Positions 55,886 to 64,000 of a stretch of 64,000 bases of DNA are shown here, one piece after another. The stretch's first letter is position 1. Every line of letters starts with the position of its first letter. This stretch comes from Symsagittifera roscoffensis. Lineage: Eukaryota; Xenacoelomorpha; Acoela; Convolutidae. Where the stretch lies: contig NC_087064.1 in the NCBI RefSeq assembly GCF_963678635.1, forward strand, positions 25,090,189 through 25,154,188, written 5' to 3'. The notes beneath the pieces are model-generated. The model made no database searches and was not told the origin of the DNA. It worked only from the letters and a program-made list of their open reading frames with translations. The position numbers were made by a program, and so were the translations under genes.

Positions 55886-57540
55886 ATGCGGCGGCTATTA
55901 CAACGTTGTCAGAGGATGTAAATGGGAAAAACCGTATTGAGGCGGAAAAGAAGTTGAAGTCTAATCTCTATCTCTGTATTGGAGACGAGCCGCAAAGGAT
56001 CTTTAAAGCACGAAAACTGGCGGTGAATGTTAAAACGGAAAGTTACCCACGGGTTCTTTACGATATGCAAAATGTCTTCAAACGTGAGCGTAACGTAACC
56101 AATGAGAGAGGGTTTTTGAATGGAAGAAAGCAGAGGAAAAATGAAACATTTGAGAAATTTCATGCGGAATTGAGCGCTCTTGCGGGAAGGTGCGATTTTG
56201 CTAATGCGGCCGAAAACGTTCGTGTTATTTTCATTGTGAACATGCGGGAATCGGATTGCCAACGAGATTTATCACGATCAACAAAGTTACCCGATGAAGT
56301 TTATAGGATCGCATTATCGTATGAACGTGGTGAACGTGCATATAAATCATACACTGCAACACCGGCCTCGTCAGCGCCGCCGATAACTATAAAACAGGAG
56401 CCAGTTAATAATATCAGAAGGGGACAAGGATTTTTCAGATGTCGAGCACGCGGGGGTCGAGGAGGATACACCCAAGGATCAAGCAGTGGGGGAAGCGGTA
56501 ATAACCGTAGGTGTTATAGTTGCGACGCACCGAGTGTTACTCTTGATCATATTGCGAGTTGTCCTGCAAAGGGAGCAACATGTAATTCGTGTCGAATACT
56601 GGGACATTTTGAACGAACATGCAGAGGAATTAAGAGAAATACTAACCAGTGGAGAGGACGAGGACGAGTCAGATTAGTGAGAGATGAAAATGAGCACCAT
56701 CAGAGCATGCAGAATGTTAATGATGTGGCAGAAGATCCAGTGGCGTGGGTGAATCAGCAGGGAAGCGGGGAGAATGAATCCATGACGTCAGGATCTGATG
56801 ACTACATGGTGATGTCGATCAAGAGGAAGAAGAACGTGACAGAACTGAAGATCCCTGGGGCCCGAGTCCAGGTTGCGGTGTCAGGAAAGAAAATGTGGTT
56901 GTGGATAGATAGCGGATCCCCAGTGACGATTTTCAGCATGACAGACCTGAAAAGAACATTAGGTAAAGCAAATATTCAGTTACAACCTTCGAAGGATGAG
57001 TTTTTGGACTACAACAACAATCGAATACACATACTTGGGAAAGTAGCGGTGACGATGTCGTTGAACGGCTGGGCTGCATCAGCACAAGTGTCAGTAAGAT
57101 CAGGAAATCATCAGTCAATCCTTGGGCGTAATCTGATGTACACCCTAGGCCTGGAGTTGATGCAAAGAAGGAAAGTAATTGGAATCATGGGGGAAGGGAG
57201 CAGTCAAGAAGAAGAGGAACATGATGAATTGCAAACATATTTCTGTAAGTTGTACCCAAACTTGTTTACCAGGATAGGAAAAATCCGTAACGCTAAAGTA
57301 AGAGCCAATTTCTTCGAATATTTAACTCCGATACAACAAAAAGGGCGCCGGGTACTTATCAGTCTACAAGATAAGGTAGAAAAAGAATTTAATCGGTTGA
57401 TAAAAGAAGGTCAAATCATCAACATACAAGAGTGCTCGGATAAGTATTTTATCTCTCCTATAGTCATCATATTAAAAAAAGATGGAAGCAAAAAAAATGG
57501 CATTAGAATCAAGAGAACTGAACAAACAGGTACACAATAA
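55864..57540 (+). pseudogene. gag-pol: Gag C-terminal part, protease and start of RT
   Basis: Open for about 558 codons without an ATG in the first part. Contains the Gag helical domain, a Gly/Arg-rich patch, then a Cys-rich double knuckle CYSCDAPSVTLDHIASC and CNSCRILGHFERTC (about 56513-56625), and a retropepsin with the catalytic triplet in WIDSGSPVTIF (about 56902) and the ILGR motif at 57120. The RT N-terminus follows (LIKEGQIINI…ISPIVIILKKDG). It goes out of phase in an A8 run at about 57489-57496 and stops at 57538-57540. Gag and Pol appear to share one frame, as in some Ty3-like elements. Confidence 0.8.
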
Positions 57541-58060
57541 TAAGTACCAAATGCCAAATATTGACGAACTATTAGACGGAATTAGTCAGATAATTGCAGA
57601 AAGGAAAGCGGGGGATGTGTACTTTACAACGCTAGATTTCACATACGCGTACGGACAAGTTTCTGCAGAACAAAAAACAATTGAGCTATGCAACTTTTCA
57701 CTAGTCCGCGGGAAATTGACGGGAACTTATCGTTTCAAAAAAGGGTTTTACGGGCTCACGTCGATGCCAGCGGAATTTAAAAAAGTGATTGATAATTTAC
57801 TTAAGGAATTCCCTCAGGCAAATGCTTTCATCGATGATATTCTAATTGCTTCTGAAGGAACTAAAGTAGAGCAAATTGCGTTAGTGGAGAAAATATTAAA
57901 AAAGTTGGACGTTTCTAATTTTTCGTTGAAATAACGAAAGTGTGAATTTGCAAAAACCGAGTGTGAGTGGCTAGGATATCGAGCTGGGGAAAGTGGCATT
58001 GCGCCGTTAGTCCGGAAAACACAAGCGGTGGAAGATCTGAAACCCCGAAATCTAGAAAGC
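57482..58060 (+). pseudogene. pol: Reverse transcriptase, middle part
   Basis: Continues the RT in a new phase: SRELNKQVHNNKYQMPNIDE, FTTLDFTYAYGQV (first catalytic Asp), FYGLTSMPAEF, and the catalytic FIDDIL box at about 57829. An in-frame TAA (57932-57934) interrupts it, after which CEFAKTECEWLGY continues in the same phase to about 58060. Confidence 0.8.
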
Positions 58061-58510
58061 AATTAAAATCGCTAATGGGTTCAATGCACAGTTTGCATAA
58101 GTTTTTTCCAAAACTTGCGGAAGTGAGCGCACCATTAAGACCATTACTAAGCCAGAATAACGATTTTGTCTGTACGCCTAATTGCGAAAATTCGTTTCAA
58201 CAACTAAAATCGTTAGTGAAAAACATTGTGGAACTAAGACATTTCGACATTCACCGTGAGATGAGGATTATCTACGATGCAAGTCATGATGGCCTAGGGG
58301 CCGTGTTAGATTAGTACAGCACCTCCGGGTGGCACCCGATTTCGTTCGCATCAAGGTAACTCAATCCGGCCGAGAAAAATTATACTACAAATGAATTAGA
58401 ACTACTCGCGATAGTGTGGGCCACTGAAGTTTTTCGAAACTATATATATGGTCGTTATTTCACAGTTATATCGGATCACAAGGCAATGCTTATATTGTAA
58501 AATTACTCCC
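57967..58510 (+). pseudogene. pol: RT connection and RNase H
   Basis: Frame 57967-58314 gives KQLKSLMGSMHSLHKFFP and the RNase H start MRIIYDASHDGLGAVL (catalytic Asp in YDAS). After TAG 58312-58314 the same phase reads GWHPISFASR, NYTTNELELLAIVWATEVFR (catalytic Glu) and YFTVISDHKAM (catalytic Asp), with a further TAA. All three acidic residues are still readable, but the stops make it a pseudogene. Confidence 0.75.
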
Positions 58511-59040
58511 CAAAAGCAAAAAAAAAACATTTTTTGGCCGATTAACTTGATGGTACGACCGGTTAATAACTTACCATTTCAAAGTGATCATAGACAGGGG
58601 TCAAAAAGGGGATTGGCAGACTATTTGTCGCGGTTCCATCCGCAGAGGCACCCGAGACCAGTCACTATGATGAAAGTTTTACAGTAGCGAAAATGAAAAT
58701 GATTAACGAAGCATTCAACACTAAGGATCAAATGAAGCCTAGGGGTCATAAAATGAATCAACATGGGCCAAAACCGACGGTAGAGGGCGATCGGTCATGT
58801 TTCGCAGTAACAAAAACAGTTGTATCCAGTGGAAATGAAAGAAAAGCTGAATATGCAAATATTCACCGTGAGCACACGCAGGTATGTCTACATGCAACCG
58901 GCGGTTAACCAATCAGAATCGAGATGTTTGCATACCGGCGGAAATGTGCAAATACCGAAGTAAGAAAATCAGACATTGTTCTCAGTACGTAAATTCAAGT
59001 TGTACAATTCAAAATAAAAGTATAAAAAATATGTCATCGA
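58511..59040 (+). pseudogene. RNase H-integrase linker, broken
   Basis: Short frames with RLT-like and ADYLSRFHPQ text (about 58620), typical of the end of RNase H. From 58690 to 59040 no motif is seen. Confidence 0.5.
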
Positions 59041-60377
59041 TCAATTCACCCGAGAAAAGCGACCTGTTAACATCTGCTATTGATAATATTTCAACCCACT
59101 CCGGAGATGTAAACCTTAATGTTGTTCTGAATCGATTAAACCAAACGCCTAGTGTAAGTTCTGACTCTGATATTGAATTAATACCGCCAGAAAAATTTGT
59201 TCCAATACAAACAAATTCGAAAAAGTTAAATACTATTTTTTCATTTCCCCATCAGTTTCCCGGATTATCTTACCCACTCGTGCAGAATGCTAAATGGACT
59301 TACTCAATAGTACCTACCAACAGTAAAGTTGTTAGAAAGATCGATTACCCTGAGATCATGAGTTTGAAATTAATAGAAGCCAATCTGGAAAAGGACCCGA
59401 TACTGAAAACGATCCGCGATGCAATCCGAGATAAGAACCCTGGAGCCAAGGAGATCATCACAAGATTAGGGCAATTTTACGCCCAACATTACTATGACTT
59501 TGCCGTACGAAAAAATTGCCTGTGGATGGATGGCCGGCTGGCCATACCGAAGGATGTGTCGTCAGCAGTACTCAATCGTTTGCACTTTAACCACCAGGGA
59601 CGCGATAAAATGTTTGCAGCCGCGAAGGGTGTATGGATACCACTAATGCACAGAAACAATGCCGCTACAGCGAAGAACTGTAAAAGCTGCGTAAAAGCAG
59701 GTAAAAAGCTTAAACCAGATATTAAGGAACCCAATGACTTGGTTTAATTAGATTTCTGGGTTCCGGTCAATTATATAAGGGGTCATAAGAAATATTTACT
59801 CGTAGCAGTAGATACTTTTTCGCATTGGCCCTCGACTTATGTCTGTTCAAGTAACAAGTCTAAAAATGTTTTAAAATTCCTAAGGAAGTACATAAATACC
59901 CATGGGCACCCAAGTAAATTACATATGGATCAGACAACTGGATTTTTCTCGAATGAAATTCAGAATTTCTGTAATTATGAAGGTATTGAACTCATAAAAT
60001 CTCCGATTAAGGACCATCGCGCGACGGGAACGTCGAACGGACAATTGGTTCGATAAAAAAACTACGTCCTAACATATCTTCAGGAAAATAGAAACTATAA
60101 GTTTGGGTTATTGATATCCCGTGCGCTAAGCGCCCTACGTTTTGTGCCCCATTCTAAGACTAAGCTAACGCCATTTGAGGCTTATCATGGAAGAGAAGCG
60201 AATACGGCTCTACAAATTTTGACGAAAAAGCCATCATTGAAAAACCTAGATTGGAACATTGTTATTAACCAGAAGTTATCTTGTTTAGACAAGGCGAGTA
60301 ATATCCCTAATGTGGAGCTAACCCTAGATTGGGAGAAGCGGAGCAATCTGGTGTACGCCCCCAAGGGTTTCGGATGA
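59040..60377 (+). pseudogene. int: Integrase
   Basis: The frame starting with TTG/ATG around 58884-59040 leads to the zinc-binding part (LHFNHQGRDKMF … CKSCVKAGKKL, 59575-59710). A TAA at 59745-59747 precedes the core, which reads LDFWVPVNYI (first Asp), VAVDTFSHWPS and MDQTTGFFSNEIQNF (second Asp). In the third catalytic region DHRATGT (about 60018) a one-base loss disrupts the usual ER motif, and an extra base in a nearby A run returns the phase. ISRALSALRFVPHSKTKLTP continues in frame 60111-60377. Three disabling lesions in all. Confidence 0.8.
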
Positions 60378-61259
60378 ACATGATCTAATCGAGACTGACC
60401 TCAAGGCCACGGAGATGGTGGATCCCAAGACAGCACGAGAGCTACGCGAGGCACCAGAATGGCTCAAAAGACATAAAACCAGTACTACAACAGTATACCA
60501 AAAGACGGGGAAAACGGTATAAAACGAGGGACCCGAGAAGGTATAAACGTTGGCCTTTAAAAATTGAAAAATTAACTAAACACACGGTGCAAATGGAAAA
60601 AGGGTAGTTACTAGGGCGAAATGGTGTTTCATTTAGATCGGCGGCTGAAGAAAGCCAAATTGAGAAAAGAAGCGACGCGTGCACCCCAGGTCCTAGCAAG
60701 ACTACAAAAAGCACCCCGGGTCCAAGTAAGCCCACAAAGTACAAAAGAAAAGCAGAGAAGGAGCAATTAGAAATGAAAATGAAAAAAGCGCAAAATCAAA
60801 GAAAAACCAAATCGTTGAGTATAGCGAAGACGAAGATATGGGACGAGCGAAAAAACCGAAGAAACAACGAATAGTCGAGTACAGCGAGGACGAAAGCGAC
60901 GAGGAGGGGGATAGCGATTGGGCAGTCGAAACGAACGAAACGGCAAAAATTGCTGCGGGCGGAGAAAACGAACCGTCCGGAACGGACAAGGAGCGGACAC
61001 CGAAAACCGTCGGTGGTAAACAAAAACAAGGCAAGGAGGCAACGTGAAAATCGACGCGACAACGGAGAGGAGTCGACAAAATGGGGGGAGTAAAGATTCA
61101 CCGAATAGAACATAAGTAAAAGATGAAGAAAAAAAACTTAAGGAGAGGTTTGGCAAATATGGCTGAAAACTCAATTTAAACTAAAACTGAACTAGTAAAA
61201 CTGTACCTAAGAATGAGTTGATAAATTTACGATTTAAAATTTATTTGTGGTTGCCCCAA
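60378..61259 (+). pseudogene. Charged C-terminal tail of Pol, broken
   Basis: Purine-rich sequence with short frames in several phases, encoding Lys/Glu-rich text such as KKPKKQRIVEYSEDESDEEG (60838-61047). It probably corresponds to a charged integrase tail. The minus-strand frames here are Phe/Ser-rich shadows. Confidence 0.45.
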
Positions 61260-61470
61260 TGAAATAGGGACCAGTTTGAGTTTATGTGAGTGCTATCAAT
61301 TTGTATCTTTCTGTCTGGAGACCTGCTGTCGTGACCTTGCGATCTCTAACGTCCGGTATGATCTGAAATAGAACGGTGCAGTAAGGTTTCGATTTGATGC
61401 CTAACAGTTACATACAATTCAAGTTAAATAACTATTCTTTTTCTTTACGAAACATTTCTATACTTCAACA
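61260..61470 (+). repeat. 3' LTR
   Basis: Starts tgaaatagggaccagtttga, ends tatacttcaaca; 211 bp. Confidence 0.9.
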
Positions 61471-61659
61471 ATACCTATTAAATGCGCAGAGCTGCTAAAA
61501 ATTATAATGAAGAACTTACAAACGCCAGTGTTTTAGACGCAAATTTTTCAAACAACAAGTAGGCTTCATGGTCGCCTGAAAATCAACTTGGTTTGCAAAG
61601 TTTTCAGAAAAAGGCTGATTGCTCGTTTTACATGATTTTGTCTATTCCAACTTTCTGCT

Positions 61660-62680
61660 CCTAATTAATTGATGAAACTAATTGATCGAATCTCAAAACT
61701 AAAACAATTTTTTCCATGCTAAACAAAGAAATTTTCTACAGACAGACAACTTGATGAGATCTACCACTTTTTAGTTCTAATATTGTTCAAGATATCGAAA
61801 CATGCGCTCGCCAAAATTAAATTTTCACTTATGAACTTTAGAACTTATTTTACAGTTGATTTGAACAGAATAAGCAAGAAATAATGAAAAGTCATAAATG
61901 AGACAAAGAAAATCTCCATTGAAAATAGCCAGAAGCAGCCATTTTTTTGTGTAAAAAATAACAAATAATTAAATTTTTTTTGAAATTTTTTTAGCCTACA
62001 ACGTTTCAATGCAAAGTTTTTTTTTGACCGATTTCGAACTGCCAATGAACCATAGGTATTAATAGAAATTTCTCGTAACATTTTGATGCAGGTTAATTTT
62101 TGCAATCGTTAATATTTTCAGACCTGTTTTAATAGTTGTAAAATGTCCTTGCACGTCCTCAGCGTTTTACATAGTTACGGGTAACGTACCTAGTTTGAAA
62201 ATGTCCTTGCACGTCCTCAGCGTTTTACATAGTTACGGGTAACGTACCTAGTTGGAAAATGTCCTTGCAAAGTTGGAAAACTTCCTTGCACGAATTAATA
62301 TTAATCGGTATTACGCGAATATGCAATAATCTGGAAAAAAATTTGGAAAATGTCTATTCTATTTTCTGCTGCTAAATATTTGATAAAAGTAACTGCTCAA
62401 AGCTCAAAAAAACTTTACTTGCCAAACAAGGAAACGTTCTACAGACAAACAACATGATGAGATCTACAAGATTTTCAGTTCTAATAACGTTCAAGATATC
62501 GAAACATAATTTTAGCCTACAACATTTCAACACGAGGTTGTTTTCTGACAGAATTCGAACTTCCCAATGAACCATAGGTAATGATAGAGGTTTCTCGCAA
62601 AATTTTGATTCAGGTTTTTGTTTGCCTTCTTCAATTGTGAAGAAAAACTTGAATAAAAAATGTTGATGAAATTGTATCAT
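61660..62680. repeat. Diverged duplicated block (61660-62105 and 62380-62640)
   Basis: Shared words in the same order: 'acagacagacaac.tgatgag', 'agttctaata.tgttcaagat' with 'atcgaaaca', 'tttagcctacaac.tttcaa', 'caatgaaccataggta', 'tttctcg.aa.attttgat'. The minus-strand frames 62105-61845 and 62680-62372 fall in the two copies, but their products are not alike enough over their lengths to call genes. Confidence 0.6.
62143..62268. repeat. 58-bp tandem repeat
   Basis: atgtccttgcacgtcctcag starts at 62143 and 62201, with a third partial start at 62259. The first two copies are almost identical. Confidence 0.9.
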
Positions 62681-63188
62681 AAGTTTTCCGTTTTGAACTT
62701 TTGTGATTGAACGTCCGAATTGTTATTGAGCATGAAATCTTATTAAAATTGCTTTTTGTGGTGGATTTTAGTTGGTTTCTTAAGTGTCAGTTAAATTGTT
62801 TTTTTTTGTCGCTGACTCTTTTTTGTTGAAGAAAACTATGATTTTATTGGTAAGTTCTGAAGCCAGGAGGCAGCTGAAACATGAAGTAAAAAACAACGCC
62901 ATTCAATTTTCAAGCCTGGTTTCTGAAGGGTGCACAGAAATGTTAACGCACCTAAATTTCCTCTCAACAGTGTAAATGAAACACAAAGAAAACCCAGAAC
63001 TACCCAAAAACGCAATCGTAACACCAATCTGTATGAAGTGCGCTAAAAAAGACTGAAAAAATAATTACAAATTTCAATGAACAAACTACTAACCGGATCA
63101 AAAGAAAAATATACTACATTATGCACTACTCTGGCCATACAATTATCTTTGGTGACTACCAAGATGTGAATTGTGCAGTCAGAAAGCT
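62681..63188. other. No feature seen
   Basis: AT-rich. Two opposed frames of 63 codons at 62784-63027 are not recognised. Confidence 0.4.
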
Positions 63189-63300
63189 AGAAGAAAGCTA
63201 AAAATTTTGAAAAAGTTAGAAGAAAGCTAAACATTTTGAAAAAGTTAGAAGAAAGGTAAACATTTTGAAAAAGTTAGAAGAAAGCTAAACATTTTGAAAT
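63189..63300. repeat. 29-bp tandem repeat, four copies
   Basis: Units of agaagaaagctaaacatttt+gaaaaagtt starting at 63189, 63218, 63247 and 63276. Confidence 0.85.
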
Positions 63301-64000
63301 TATTTTGAATTTATTCTTAAGTTACCACAAAAAATGACCTTCTTTTACTCAGTCAAAAACATTCAAGAAAAAGCGAAGAAAACTATTCAGTTATGTTAGA
63401 CGACAAATAATTAGCAGAAAAACGAATATTGAAAGTTTTTCCATTGCCAAAGATCAAATCATAGGACTTGCAACAGAAAAAAAAACACGGTGTTGAGGCG
63501 TGCGGAAAACATCACTTCACTCAATCGAAAACAATTTCAATTACAACAAGAACTTTGCTGAAAATTGAACTCGCCATAAACTATTTTTCTAATATAACCT
63601 TTTTTCAAGCATAAATATGACAGAATTTCCACATCACCCAAAAAAGGTACAGTTAGGCTATAAATAGCTGTTGCAACCGTATAAAAGTCGACTTGTCATT
63701 TGATATGCTACTGAAATGGCGAAATGTCATCTCTCACATTCAGCAGATTCAAAGTTTCTTGAGTGGAAGTAGTTTGTCGTTTTCGGAATTCGACTGGGGT
63801 AGAGCTCGGCAGCATTTACGCCAAACATAATTCAAGTTTGACATTAGAGAGTAGAAGAAGAATTGCTCATTTTTTGGGTCAAAAAAGCAGACTCTGAAAC
63901 AATGAAACAACATTACAAATTTCTTATAAAACGAAAGCTTAGAAAATTTTAACGCAAATTGAAAATGGTCTCAAAAGCAACGTTTTCAGGAGATGGAAAA
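63301..64000. other. No feature seen
   Basis: AT-rich sequence with no frame worth naming and no repeat noticed. Confidence 0.4.

Larger units (their letters stand above)
55496..61470 (+). mobile_element. Degenerate Ty3-like LTR retrotransposon
   Basis: Two direct 211-bp LTRs, a primer site directly after the 5' LTR, and gag-protease-RT-RNase H-integrase in Ty3/gypsy order on the plus strand, 5.98 kb in all. The LTRs differ at 12 positions by my count. The five bases on each side (aaaac / ataccc-) do not form a target-site duplication. No envelope-like frame follows integrase. Confidence 0.9.

Noticed and set aside
57485-57500. Programmed frameshift in RT at the A8 run
   Set aside because: A frameshift inside the RT domain would be unprecedented, and other indels and stops nearby show ordinary decay.
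60442-61174. Several overlapping minus-strand frames rich in Phe, Ser, Leu and Arg
   Set aside because: They are complements of purine-rich sequence encoding the charged Pol tail on the plus strand, with no motif of their own.

Overview
This window is AT-rich eukaryotic DNA, most likely from an invertebrate animal, and consists almost entirely of transposable elements and repeats. I recognise no conventional host gene, so the species cannot be named. The animal assignment rests on the element types: Maverick/Polinton-type self-replicating DNA transposons and Ty3-like LTR retrotransposons. All family assignments come from motifs and recalled family sequences; no search was run.

Left flank (1-8877). 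A minus-strand LTR retrotransposon enters from the left edge. Its pol start (1-736) and an intact 834-codon gag (736-3240) are visible, with a TGATG stop/start overlap between them. Behind gag lie a leader with 185-bp tandem repeats, a 2-3 kb non-coding stretch with many copies of the word CGGAGGGT in both orientations, and several diverged repeats.

Centre (about 8878-53100). This is the main content: a 44-kb head-to-tail array of about six degenerate Maverick/Polinton units. The layout deduced from the units is: protein-primed family-B DNA polymerase (polB) on +, converging on an adenain-like protease, major capsid protein, putative minor capsid protein, an unknown basic frame, the FtsK/HerA-type packaging ATPase and an unknown 'gene Y', all on -. 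No integrase was found. Every copy is a pseudogene. Three units share the same TAG stop in polB motif A, so the element was dead before this array was amplified. Units 1, 2 and 4 carry a retroelement fragment fused into polB. Units 3 and 5 have polB fused directly to the capsid gene. Unit 4 is a mosaic with its own 2.08-kb tandem duplication. Units 1 and 2 also carry an unrecognised 'gene X'.

Right flank (53100-64000). A 69-bp tandem repeat is followed by a copy of the same dispersed repeat seen left of the array, then a 775-bp palindromic element with an internal 30-bp minisatellite. A second LTR retrotransposon (55496-61470, + strand) has 211-bp LTRs, a tRNA-Ser-like primer site, and gag, protease, RT, RNase H and integrase in order, broken by several stops and frameshifts. 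The last 2.5 kb holds short tandem repeats and a diverged duplicated block, with no convincing gene.
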